Assembly (NCBI RefSeq): GCF_019331805.1
Contig: NZ_JAHBBE010000026.1
Location: 1-35,739 of the forward strand
Source of the DNA: Bifidobacterium pongonis
Lineage (GTDB): Bacteria > Actinomycetota > Actinomycetes > Actinomycetales > Bifidobacteriaceae
Length of the DNA stretch: 35,739 nucleotides
Direction of reading: 5' to 3'
The translations under genes and the position numbers were made by a program. Positions within the stretch are counted from its first letter, which is position 1. Each line of letters begins with the position of its first letter. The notes beneath the pieces were generated by a model, which was not told the DNA's origin, made no database searches, and saw nothing but the letters and a program-made list of their open reading frames with translations. Below are positions 16,342 to 24,181 of the stretch, piece after piece.

Positions 16342-16968
16342 ATGTCCGACTTCAACAAGGACGATTATCTGAACGACCTGCCCGACGCCGACGAACTGGC
16401 CGGGCAGGCCGCCCCCGCCGCGGGCGAGGGGAAGCCGGCCGAAGGCCAGGCCTCCGATCAGCCCGCCCCGAAGGCCGAGGAATCGGCCGAAGCCGCGAAG
16501 CCCGAAACGGAAGGCGACGGCGAGGATACGCTGACCCCGCTGGGTCAGGCGAAGAAGGAAGCCGCCGATTACCTTGAGGCGCTGCAGCGCGAACGCGCGG
16601 AGTTCATCAACTACCGCAATCGCGCCAAGAAGGAGCAGGATCGCTTCCGCCAGCACGGCATCATCGACGTGCTGACCGCGTTGCTCCCCGCTCTCGACGA
16701 CATCGACCGCATCCGCGAACACAGCGAGATGGACGATTCCTTCAAAGCCGTCGCGGCGAAGATCGACAAGGCCTTCGAAAAGTTCGGCGTTGAGAAGTTC
16801 GGCGAGAAAGGCGAGGACTTCGATCCGACCAAGCATGACGCGATCCTGCACAAGCCGGATCCGAATGCTGAAAAGGAGACCGTCGACACCGTGGTGGAGG
16901 CCGGGTACCGCATCGGTGACCGCGTGATTCGCGCGGCCCGTGTGGTGGTCGCCTCGCCGCAGGCCTGA
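16342..16968 (+). CDS. grpE: Nucleotide exchange factor GrpE
   Basis: A 208-residue co-chaperone that removes ADP from DnaK. An acidic, Ala/Pro-rich disordered N-terminus (about residues 1-65) is followed by the long coiled-coil helix with LEALQRERAEFINYRNRAKKE. The beta domain contains the family signature FDPTKHDAILH and ends VIRAARVVVASPQ. Its start codon is two bases after the dnaK stop, so the two are cotranscribed and probably translationally coupled. Confidence 0.98.
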   Translation: MSDFNKDDYLNDLPDADELAGQAAPAAGEGKPAEGQASDQPAPKAEESAEAAKPETEGDGEDTLTPLGQAKKEAADYLEALQRERAEFINYRNRAKKEQDRFRQHGIIDVLTALLPALDDIDRIREHSEMDDSFKAVAAKIDKAFEKFGVEKFGEKGEDFDPTKHDAILHKPDPNAEKETVDTVVEAGYRIGDRVIRAARVVVASPQA

Positions 16969-17002
16969 GCGCCCCGGAACCATCCGGCGACGTTATGACT
17001 CC

Positions 17003-17042
17003 GGGCTGCCTGTGTTCCCGTTTTTCGGAAAACAGGCAGCCC
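17003..17042 (+). terminator. Hairpin between grpE and dnaJ
   Basis: GGGCTGCCTGT (17003-17013) pairs perfectly with ACAGGCAGCCC (17032-17042). The loop holds a smaller stem, TTCCCG/CGGAA, with a T-run. It lies 35 bases after grpE and 108 before dnaJ and may act as a partial terminator or a processing site that lowers dnaJ-hspR expression relative to dnaK-grpE. Confidence 0.55.
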
Positions 17043-17149
17043 GTTGTGCACATCCTTCCCCAATGGGAAGACGAACAACCCCTCCACGCCCAGCGCGGAG
17101 GGACAAGGAAAGACTTCATTATCAAAGCAGCTCCTGAAAGGAGGCAGTG

Positions 17150-18166
17150 ATGGCTGAGAATGAATGGTTGAACAAGGATTTCTACAAGGTCCTCGGTGTC
17201 TCCAAAGACGCCACCACCGACGAAATCAAGAAAGCCTACCGCAAGCTTGCGCGCAAGTACCATCCGGACGTCAACAAGACCAAGGAGGCCGAGGAGAAGT
17301 TCAAGGACATCTCCGAAGCGTACGACGTGCTGAGCAACAAGAACGAACGCCAGAAGTACGATGCGATCCGCCAGTTCGGCATGGGCGGAGCCAGGTTCGC
17401 CGGTGGTTCCGGCGCAAGCGGCTTCGACGCCAGCGGATTCTCCGACATCTTCGGATCCATGTTCGGCGGCGGCGCACCGGGCGGCGGACGGGTCCGCTTC
17501 CAGACGTCGGGCGGCGGCCAGCCGAACCTCAACGACATCTTCTCGATGTTCGGCGGGGGAGCTGGCCCGCAGGCGGGCGCACAGTACGGCGGCGCACCAT
17601 ACGGCGGCGGCTACGGTGCAGGGTATGAGGAGCCCGCGCAGCCCGAACGCGGCGAGGACCGCAATTCGAAGATCACGCTCACCTTCCGCCAGGCGGTCAA
17701 GGGCGTGACGGTGTCGCTTTCCGCCGATGGCAAGAAGTTCAAGACGCATATTCCGGCAGGCGTCAAGGACGGGCAGAAGATCCGCCTCAGCGGCAAGGGC
17801 AAGCCCGGCCGCAACGGTGGCGCGCCCGGCGACATGTATCTGCAGATCACCGTGGAGGAGGACCCGAAGTTCTCCATGCGTGGCCACGATCTGGTGATGG
17901 ACCTTCCCGTCACCGTGGGCGAAGCCGTTGCTGGTGGCAAGGTCGAAGCCACGGATCTTGACGGCAACGCCGTGACCTTCAAGATTCCCGCGGGAACCTC
18001 CAGCGGAACGGAAGTGAAGGTCGGCGGCCACGGTGTGGCATCCGGCAACCAGAAGGGCGATCTGATCGGACGCGTGCAGATCCACGTGCCGGCGAAACCC
18101 GGCTTGGGCCTTAAGCGTACGGCCAAGAAATTCGACGAGGAAGCAGGCGCATACCTGCAGCGCTGA
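17150..18166 (+). CDS. dnaJ: DnaJ-family co-chaperone, class B (no zinc finger)
   Basis: A 338-residue Hsp40. The J domain (residues 8-75) has [16 protein letters not shown] with the HPD tripeptide that stimulates DnaK. A long Gly/Phe-rich region follows (about 80-165), then two beta-rich C-terminal substrate domains ([33 protein letters not shown]). There are no cysteines, so the CxxCxGxG zinc centre of classical DnaJ is missing, which makes this a CbpA-like class B protein even though it sits in the dnaK operon. AAAGGAGG gives 5-base spacing to ATG 17150; the GTG at 17147 is too close. Its length and layout suit a complete protein. Confidence 0.95.
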   Translation: MAENEWLNKDFYKVLGVSKDATTDEIKKAYRKLARKYHPDVNKTKEAEEKFKDISEAYDVLSNKNERQKYDAIRQFGMGGARFAGGSGASGFDASGFSDIFGSMFGGGAPGGGRVRFQTSGGGQPNLNDIFSMFGGGAGPQAGAQYGGAPYGGGYGAGYEEPAQPERGEDRNSKITLTFRQAVKGVTVSLSADGKKFKTHIPAGVKDGQKIRLSGKGKPGRNGGAPGDMYLQITVEEDPKFSMRGHDLVMDLPVTVGEAVAGGKVEATDLDGNAVTFKIPAGTSSGTEVKVGGHGVASGNQKGDLIGRVQIHVPAKPGLGLKRTAKKFDEEAGAYLQR

Positions 18167-18178
18167 CCGCGTTGCACC

Positions 18179-18219
18179 GTCCCGCTCGCCACGCCACCAC
18201 GGTGGTGGGGGAGCGGGAC
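18179..18219 (+). terminator. Hairpin between dnaJ and hspR
   Basis: GTCCCGCTC (18179-18187) pairs with GAGCGGGAC (18211-18219), and the loop contains the palindrome CCACCACGGTGGTGG. It starts 12 bases after the dnaJ stop and has no T-run; it may attenuate transcription into hspR. Confidence 0.5.
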
Positions 18220-18266
18220 GGATCAGCGCCCGCGACTCGCGATTGGCGATCCGCGACTTGCGATGA

Positions 18267-18310
18267 GTCGTGATTGCCATGGTGATTACGGTGATTACAG
18301 CAATCACGAC
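18267..18310. repeat. Inverted repeat enclosing a direct repeat upstream of hspR
   Basis: GTCGTGATTGC (18267-18277) and GCAATCACGAC (18300-18310) form an 11-bp perfect inverted repeat. Its interior holds two adjacent copies of GGTGATTAC. It ends 34 bases before hspR and could be a protein-binding site or an mRNA hairpin. Confidence 0.6.
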
Positions 18311-18344
18311 AAAACATGACGGAACATGCGAAAGAAGGTGAATG

Positions 18345-18908
18345 ATGGCGAAGACGGCACGGCAAATGCGCCAGCTGTACGCGCTGTGCGCGACGGCGAT
18401 CGTTCTGGGCCGGGCCGACCTTGACGGCGCCGACAATGCGGGATTCGACATCGCACTCCCCATCTTCACCGTCGGGCAGGTCGGCGAAATCGCCAACATC
18501 CACCCCCAGACCCTGCGCCAGTACGATCGCGTCGGACTGGTCGTGCCGCAGCGCACTTCGGGCGGTGCGCGCCGGTACAGTCTGCGCGACATCGACCGCC
18601 TGTTGCAGGCGCAGAAACTCAGCCAAGATGAGGGCATCAACCTGGCCGGCATCACGCGCATCCTCGAACTGCAGGAGGAAACCCGCCAGCTGCGCCGCCA
18701 GATCAAACGTATGCGTGAGGAAAGCGACGGCAGCGTGTTCACCGCCGGTCGCGACGGCGACATCGTCGAAATGCAGCGTTCCAACAGTGCACGCAGGTGG
18801 CGTCGCGACATCCACGCCACGGTGCGCGAACTGCCGTCCGGCACCAGCGGCTACGACCCTGATTCGGTGTCCGGATCCAAATCGATGATCCTGTGGGGAT
18901 ACCGCTGA
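18345..18908 (+). CDS. hspR: Heat-shock repressor HspR (MerR family)
   Basis: A 187-residue repressor that binds HAIR sites in front of dnaK and acts with DnaK as co-repressor in actinobacteria. The MerR-type DNA-binding domain runs from about residue 41 to 110: FTVGQVGEIANIHPQTLRQYDRVGLVVPQRTSGGARRYSLRDIDRL, cited here as a continuous motif region. A coiled coil follows (LELQEETRQLRRQIKRM). About 38 residues precede the domain, longer than the short N-terminus of Streptomyces HspR. ATG 18345 has 6-base spacing to AAGG; ATG 18342 is the alternative. It is last in the dnaK operon. Confidence 0.95.
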   Translation: MAKTARQMRQLYALCATAIVLGRADLDGADNAGFDIALPIFTVGQVGEIANIHPQTLRQYDRVGLVVPQRTSGGARRYSLRDIDRLLQAQKLSQDEGINLAGITRILELQEETRQLRRQIKRMREESDGSVFTAGRDGDIVEMQRSNSARRWRRDIHATVRELPSGTSGYDPDSVSGSKSMILWGYR

Positions 18909-19006
18909 AATCGCGCCGGAATCGCATACGCCGGGCGCATAACGTTGTGTCGAGCTGCTTTGGTGTACTTGAGGCGTAATTCGTTCTTCCACAGCAAGGA
19001 GAAAAC

Positions 19007-19678
19007 ATGCTGTTGAAAGCCGTGTTCTGCGATCTTGACGGCACCACAATCGATTCCGAACCCCTGTGGCATGATGGCGAAATCGAACTCGCCACGAAGA
19101 ACGGCGGCTACTGGGATGAGGATCTGGGCTGGGAATGCTCCGGCAAGCCGGTCCCCGAAGTGGCCGAGCATATGATCGAACATGGTTGCACGCTGAGCGT
19201 CGAGGAGATCGACGTGCAGCTCAAAGCCTACGTGTTCAAGGCCGAACAGGAACGTCTGCCGTGGATTGACGGCGTGAAGGAAACCCTGAGCTCCCTGCGT
19301 GAGGCGGGTATTCCGGTGATGCTGGTCACCACATCCCCCAGGCCCATGGCCGAGAACATCATGGAACAGGCCGGCGGCTTGTTCCTCGACTACGTCTGCG
19401 GCGACGACGATTGCGCGCACAAGCCCAATCCCGCGCCGTACCTGCTCGCCGCGAAGAAGCTCGGCATCGCCCCGGAGGATATGGCGAAATGCGTCGTGCT
19501 GGAAGACACCTTCGTCGGCCTGGAAGCCGGTGCCGCATCCGGTGCCACGACCATCGCGCAGACCTGCACCATCCGCACGGACACCTCGTCCGGCCCGCAG
19601 TTCGCCTCCATCAACGGCTATGAGGGCATCGACGCCACCGCACTGGACGATTTCGTCCGCCAGCGTCTCGCGCACTGA
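19007..19678 (+). CDS. HAD-superfamily hydrolase, subfamily IA (phosphoglucomutase/phosphatase-like)
   Basis: A 223-residue cytosolic phosphatase or phosphomutase. Motif I is FCDLDGTTIDSE with nucleophile Asp9 and general acid Asp11; motif II is in MLVTTSPRP; the motif III Lys is in CAHKPNPAPYLLAAKKLG; and motif IV reads VVLEDTFVGLEAGAASG. A helical cap lies between motifs I and II, as in beta-phosphoglucomutase and sugar-phosphate phosphatases; the substrate cannot be decided from sequence. AGCAAGGAG precedes the ATG at good spacing. It follows hspR by 98 bases and probably has its own promoter. Confidence 0.88.
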   Translation: MLLKAVFCDLDGTTIDSEPLWHDGEIELATKNGGYWDEDLGWECSGKPVPEVAEHMIEHGCTLSVEEIDVQLKAYVFKAEQERLPWIDGVKETLSSLREAGIPVMLVTTSPRPMAENIMEQAGGLFLDYVCGDDDCAHKPNPAPYLLAAKKLGIAPEDMAKCVVLEDTFVGLEAGAASGATTIAQTCTIRTDTSSGPQFASINGYEGIDATALDDFVRQRLAH

Positions 19679-19712
19679 GCACGGTTCCGCGAATCCGCAA
19701 CCAAACCTACCG

Positions 19713-19745
19713 ATTCCCCGACGGCCCCGACGGTCGTCGGGGAAT
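19713..19745. terminator. Terminator after the HAD gene
   Basis: ATTCCCCGAC (19713-19722) pairs with GTCGGGGAAT (19736-19745), and the loop can pair further (CCGACGGTCG). It starts 35 bases after the stop codon. Confidence 0.75.
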
Positions 19746-19751
19746 TCCGTA

Positions 19752-19783
19752 TGTACGCAAGGTTACGTGTACGCAAGGTTGCG
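19752..19783. repeat. Two tandem copies of a 16-bp repeat
   Basis: TGTACGCAAGGTTACG and TGTACGCAAGGTTGCG follow one another directly, in the spacer before dedA. They could be a regulator binding site; no function is known. Confidence 0.6.
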
Positions 19784-19921
19784 GGAATGTGCAGATTTGG
19801 ACAGGTAGCGATATGCGCATGACCACACCGCACCATCTGTTGATAGGGTTATTGACGGTTTGCGGGCGATTGTTCACGCCTTCTGGCCGAGACATCAGAT
19901 GAACGAGTATTCGGGAAGCGT

Positions 19922-20635
19922 ATGAGCGTCATTAACTTCTTTGTGGAATTGCTGAAAGATCCGCGCGCGGCCATCGCCGGTTGGATCGCGATGGGCGTGG
20001 CCCCCACCCTGGGATTCATCTTCATCATCATCTTCGTGGAAACGGGCGTCGTGTTCTTCCCGTTCCTCCCCGGCGATTCGCTGCTGTTCGCGGCCGGCGT
20101 GTTCGCCGCGCCCGACAGTGCCACCGGTCAGGCCGCGCTGCCGCTGCTGGCCCTGTTGCCGGTCGTCTGGCTCGCGCCGATCATCGGCGACCAGTGCAAC
20201 TACTGGATCGGCCACTTCTTCGGCCGTCGCATCCTCGAATCTGGCAAGGTCAAGGCCATGACCCCGGAACGTATCGAGAAAACCGAGAAGATGATCGAGA
20301 AGTGGGGTCCGCTCGCGGTGTTCCTCGGCCGATTCTTCCCGTTCATCCGCACGTTCATGCCGTTCATCTCCGGCATTTCCGGCATGCGTTGGAGCCGTTT
20401 CACGCCGTTCTCCGTGCTGGGCGGCCTGTGCTGGTCATCCCTGTTCACCTTCATGGGCTACTTCTTCGGCGGCATCCCCGCAGTGCAGCAGCATTTCGAA
20501 CTCATCATCATCCTGATCCTGGCCGTGTCGCTCGTGCCCACCATCGTCGGCCTGCTCAAAGCCAAGTTCGGCAAGAAGAAGACCACTGAAACCGCTCCCG
20601 TGGAGCAGAGCGTGGAACAATCCGTGGAACAGTGA
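19922..20635 (+). CDS. DedA-family (VTT domain) membrane protein
   Basis: A 237-residue integral membrane protein of the DedA/SNARE-associated family, thought to act in lipid flipping or recycling at the cytoplasmic membrane. Hallmarks are IIIFVETGVVFFPFLPGDSLL near residue 35-57, GDQCNYWIGHFFGRR, and the amphipathic GRFFPFIRTFMPFISGISGM segment with its conserved Arg residues. Hydrophobic segments fill most of the chain. The C-terminus is a short cytosolic repeat, VEQSVEQSVEQ. ATG 19922 follows GGGAAG. Which lipid it handles is not clear. Confidence 0.9.
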   Translation: MSVINFFVELLKDPRAAIAGWIAMGVAPTLGFIFIIIFVETGVVFFPFLPGDSLLFAAGVFAAPDSATGQAALPLLALLPVVWLAPIIGDQCNYWIGHFFGRRILESGKVKAMTPERIEKTEKMIEKWGPLAVFLGRFFPFIRTFMPFISGISGMRWSRFTPFSVLGGLCWSSLFTFMGYFFGGIPAVQQHFELIIILILAVSLVPTIVGLLKAKFGKKKTTETAPVEQSVEQSVEQ

Positions 20636-20666
20636 GCGTACAGGTCGTACACCCGAAGCAAACAGG

Positions 20667-20729
20667 CATCCCGCATACAGTCGTTGTACCCGGCGAACAT
20701 CCGGGCGGCAACGGCCCGTATGCGGGATG
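20667..20729 (+). terminator. 63-base rod-like hairpin between dedA and tatD
   Basis: Three nested stems pair in order: CATCCCGCATAC with GTATGCGGGATG (12 bp), CGTTG (20682-20686) with CAACG (20709-20713), and CCCGG (20689-20693) with CCGGG (20701-20705) around a 7-base loop. TTT follows. It is probably the dedA terminator, but its elaborate shape is unusual. Confidence 0.6.
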
Positions 20730-20774
20730 TTTCCGTATGCGCCGACGTGCGATTCGTCACGGGGAGAGTCCACT

Positions 20775-21743
20775 ATGGCGCGTATGAGCAAAAAGAAGCA
20801 TCGCGATCGCAGCTGGGCCCCGGCACCGGAGGCGCTGCCGGCAGACGCCCAAGTGGTGGACAACCACACCCACGTGGCATCCGTCGTACCGTTCTCACGC
20901 GCCATGAGCCATGAAGCCGTGGAAAAAGGCCAGCCGGAAGTGCCCGTATACAGCGTGGACGAACTGTTGCAGCAAGCGGCATCCGTCGGCGTGATCGGCG
21001 TGATCGACTGCGGATGCGAACTGCCGAACCTCATGACCGCCGTCGACATGGCACGCGAACACGAACACGTGCACGCCGCGCTCGCCATCCACCCCAATGA
21101 GGCCGTGCACCACGGTCATCGCGCCGTACCGGGGCCGGACGGCCTGCCGGTGAAATACCAGCCGTGGCATGACGTCAGCTTCGAGGACGCGATCGCCGAA
21201 GTGCACAGGCTCGCCGTCACTTACCCCAAGCAGGTGGTCGCCATCGGCGAAACCGGCATGGACCTGTTCCGCACCGGCGACCAGGCCAAGGAACTGCAGC
21301 GCGAAGCGTTCCGTGCGCATATCGCGCTCGCCAAGGAACTCGGCCTACCCATGCAGATCCACGATCGCGACTCCCACAAGGAAGTCATCGAAACCCTGCT
21401 CGCCGACGGCGCCCCCGAACGCACCGTATTCCACAGCTATTCCGGCGATGCGGAAATGGCCGAAATCGCCCGCGAACACGGCTGGTATCTCAGCTTCTCC
21501 GGCACCTGCAGCTACAAGGGCAACGACGGCATCCGCGAATCGCTGCGCATCGTGGGCCTCGACCACGCCATGGTCGAAACCGACGCGCCCTACCTGACAC
21601 CCATGCCATACCGCGGGCGCACGAACGCGCCATACATGATCCCCTATACGCTCAAAGCCATGGCGGAAACGCTCGATATGCCGATAGCTGAAGTGGCCCG
21701 CGAAACCCGCGAAACCACGCGAAAGGTCTACGGCATCGAATGA
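20775..21743 (+). CDS. tatD: TatD-family metal-dependent hydrolase (DNase)
   Basis: A 322-residue TIM-barrel amidohydrolase-type nuclease. The metal ligands appear in order: His31 and His33 in VVDNHTHV, Glu in AIGETGMD, His in MQIHDRDSH, His in VFHSYSGD, and Asp in VETDAPYLTPMPYRG. TatD proteins are 3'-5' exonucleases working on DNA damage or degradation. Length is somewhat above the usual 260 because of an N-terminal basic extension (MSKKKHRDRSW) and an insert near ALAIHPNEAVHHGHRAVPG. ATG 20775 follows GGGGAGAG. In many actinobacteria tatD lies beside metG, rsmA and ispE; that context is absent here. Confidence 0.92.
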   Translation: MARMSKKKHRDRSWAPAPEALPADAQVVDNHTHVASVVPFSRAMSHEAVEKGQPEVPVYSVDELLQQAASVGVIGVIDCGCELPNLMTAVDMAREHEHVHAALAIHPNEAVHHGHRAVPGPDGLPVKYQPWHDVSFEDAIAEVHRLAVTYPKQVVAIGETGMDLFRTGDQAKELQREAFRAHIALAKELGLPMQIHDRDSHKEVIETLLADGAPERTVFHSYSGDAEMAEIAREHGWYLSFSGTCSYKGNDGIRESLRIVGLDHAMVETDAPYLTPMPYRGRTNAPYMIPYTLKAMAETLDMPIAEVARETRETTRKVYGIE

Positions 21744-21841
21744 TTGCTGGGTTGTGGGTGTGCCCGGGGCGAACTACCATGTCTCTGCGATATTAGAGAA
21801 TGGGGCTTGAGAACCTCTTGAGAGCCTAAGGGAGGCCCATG

Positions 21842-24070
21842 ATGAAGGATCCGAACGAGCGGAACGCGCGGAAACGAAAACAGGGCGGTAGCACTGACGG
21901 CGCGGATGACGAGGCGCTGCTCAGAGCCGACCGGTTCACCAACGCTCCCAAAGTGTCGCGCAGTTCGCTGACGAAAGAGGAACGCGCGGAACTCGTCAAA
22001 CAGGCCGAGGCGGAAAGCCGTGAGGCCGAAAAGCTCGCCAGCGCGCATGAGCGCGGCCCGATCGGACGCTGGTGGGCTCGACTGCAATCCGGGCCGAACA
22101 AGATCAGTCTGGGCATGGCCATCGTGGCGCTCGGCGTGGTCTACGGTGATATCGGCACATCGCCGCTGTACACCATGCAAACCTTCCTGAACGGGCAGGG
22201 AGGTCTGGCCAACGCCGATCGCGAAGCGGTGCTTGGCGTACTGTCACTGGTGTTCTGGTCTATTACGTTGATCACCACCGTCAAATACGTGTTCATCGCC
22301 ATGCGCATCGACAACCATGGCGAGGGCGGCATTTTCGCCCTGTATTCGCTGATCCACCGCTACGGCGCATGGCTCATGTTCCCCGCCATGCTGGGCGGCG
22401 CGGCGTTCCTGGCCGATTCGGTGCTCACGCCGGCCGTCTCCATCAGCTCCGCCGTCGAAGGTTTGGAAACCCTGCCGGCCTTGGAGAACCTGTTCACGCA
22501 GAACAAGGAACTGACGCTCATGATCACCGTGGTGATCATCGTCGCGCTGTTCTGCGTGCAATCGCACGGCACCGAAAGCATCGGCAAGGTGTTCGGCTCC
22601 GTGGTGATGGTGTGGTTCACGTTCCTCGCCGTGGTCGGCTTGGTGAATCTGAGCCAGGATTGGAGCGTATTCGCGGCGCTGAACCCCGTGTACGGCGTGA
22701 AATTCCTCTTCAGCCCGCATAATGCCGCAGGTATCGCCGTGATGGGCACCGTGTTCCTCTCCACCACCGGCGCCGAAGCCCTGTACTCCGACATGGGGCA
22801 TGTGGGTCGCGGCAACATCTACTTCACCTGGCCGTTCATCAAGGTCGCGCTCGTGCTGTGCTATTTCGGCCAGGGCGCGTGGATGCTCAACCATTGGGAC
22901 GACAAGGCCTACGGCCATCTGCACGGCCTGAACCCCTTCTTCGAGATGATGACGCCGTCCGTGCGTTACGTCGCGGTCGTGCTTTCCGTCACGGCAGGCG
23001 TGATCGCCTCGCAGGCCCTGATCACCGGCGCATTCACCATGGTGTCCGAAGCGACCCGACTTGACTGGATGCCCCACCTGCAGGTCCGCTACCCGGCACG
23101 TACACGCGGCCAGCTGTACATTCCCGTCGTCAACGGCGTACTGTGCGCGGCGACCCTCGCGGTCCTGGCGCTGTTCCGCGATTCGGAGCACATATCCGCC
23201 GCATACGGTTTGGCGCTGACGGTCACCATGATCACCACGACCGTGCTGCTGGCCGTATACATCTGGCATAAGGTGAGCAAGATCTGGTCGATGGTGTTCC
23301 TGGTGGTGTTCCTCGCGATACAAACCATGTTCTTCGTGGCGTCGATGGCGAAATTCCTGCACGGCGGCTGGTTCACCATGCTGCTGACGCTGGCGATCCT
23401 GTTCATCATGGTCACGTGGAGCGACGGCACCAAGATCGAACGCGCGCAGCGCCGCCACATGAAGCCGAAGGACTTCCTGCCCACGCTCGACAAGCTGCAC
23501 GGCGACAACCACATCCCGTTCTTCGCCGACAACATCGTCTACCTCACCTCCGATAGCGAGATGAAGCGCCTCGACACCGACATCTTCTTCTCCATCTTCG
23601 CCGACCACCCCAAACGCGCACGCGCCTGGTGGGCGTTGAGCGTGGAAACCACCGACCAGCCGTTCACGCGCGAATACAGTGTGGAAAGCTTCGGCACCGA
23701 CTACCTGTTCCGCATCAAAATGCGGCTGGGATTCAAAGTGTCGCAGTCGATCCCCGCGTACCTGCATCAGATCATGCACGACCTGGAGCACACCGGCGAA
23801 CTGCCGCAGCAGAAATCCATCTACCCGAAGGTCGACGCCGATCCAGGCATCGGCACCATCAAATACGTGCTGATCCACAAGGCCCTGATGCCCGAATCCA
23901 AGGTGTCGAGAAGGGGTGCGTTGTCGCTGTCCGTCAAATACGCGATCAGGCATATGGCCGGTTCCGCGGTGAAATGGTTCGGCCTCGCACCCTACAATCC
24001 GCTCATCGAAGTGCAGCCGCTGTTCGTACCCACAAACAGGCCGCCGAAGCTCAAACGCACCTCCGAATGA
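21842..24070 (+). CDS. kup: Kup-family K+ uptake protein
   Basis: A 742-residue proton-coupled potassium importer of the KUP/HAK/KT family in the cytoplasmic membrane. A charged N-terminal tail of about 75 residues precedes the signature ALGVVYGDIGTSPLYTM of the first helix. About 12 hydrophobic helices follow, with FLADSVLTPAVSISSAVEGLE, STTGAEALYSDMGHVG and SQALITGAFTMVSEATRLDWMP as further family blocks, and a hydrophilic C-terminal domain of about 200 residues. Two ATGs are adjacent (21839 and 21842); the second has the better 6-base spacing to AAGGGAGG. Some bacterial Kup proteins are controlled by c-di-AMP; nothing here shows that directly. Confidence 0.95.
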   Translation: MKDPNERNARKRKQGGSTDGADDEALLRADRFTNAPKVSRSSLTKEERAELVKQAEAESREAEKLASAHERGPIGRWWARLQSGPNKISLGMAIVALGVVYGDIGTSPLYTMQTFLNGQGGLANADREAVLGVLSLVFWSITLITTVKYVFIAMRIDNHGEGGIFALYSLIHRYGAWLMFPAMLGGAAFLADSVLTPAVSISSAVEGLETLPALENLFTQNKELTLMITVVIIVALFCVQSHGTESIGKVFGSVVMVWFTFLAVVGLVNLSQDWSVFAALNPVYGVKFLFSPHNAAGIAVMGTVFLSTTGAEALYSDMGHVGRGNIYFTWPFIKVALVLCYFGQGAWMLNHWDDKAYGHLHGLNPFFEMMTPSVRYVAVVLSVTAGVIASQALITGAFTMVSEATRLDWMPHLQVRYPARTRGQLYIPVVNGVLCAATLAVLALFRDSEHISAAYGLALTVTMITTTVLLAVYIWHKVSKIWSMVFLVVFLAIQTMFFVASMAKFLHGGWFTMLLTLAILFIMVTWSDGTKIERAQRRHMKPKDFLPTLDKLHGDNHIPFFADNIVYLTSDSEMKRLDTDIFFSIFADHPKRARAWWALSVETTDQPFTREYSVESFGTDYLFRIKMRLGFKVSQSIPAYLHQIMHDLEHTGELPQQKSIYPKVDADPGIGTIKYVLIHKALMPESKVSRRGALSLSVKYAIRHMAGSAVKWFGLAPYNPLIEVQPLFVPTNRPPKLKRTSE

Positions 24071-24167
24071 GCCTCACGGCTCCGGAAACCGATGATGGAA
24101 CCGGGGGAACGGAGCAGGATATAGGCAATGGTTATAGCGCTGTCCGCGCGTCGAAACGCACGCGCGG

Positions 24168-24173
24168 TACAGT
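24168..24173 (+). promoter_or_regulatory. Candidate -10 box of a leaderless transcript
   Basis: TACAGT ends 8 bases before ATG 24182, and no Shine-Dalgarno sequence is present. A hairpin-capable CGCGCG-N10-CGCGCG stretch lies just upstream. Confidence 0.45.
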
Positions 24174-24181
24174 GCCCTACT

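Noticed and set aside
16742..18844. 700-codon minus-strand frame opposite grpE, dnaJ and hspR
   Set aside because: It crosses three real genes and their intergenic hairpins and contains no domain; it is a shadow frame.
18967..18976. ACTTGAGGCG before the HAD gene as an HspR site
   Set aside because: Only one half-site is present; no CTCAAG follows at the right distance.
21805..21823. Two CTTGAGA copies before kup as an HspR site
   Set aside because: The copies are direct, not inverted, repeats and so cannot form a HAIR element.
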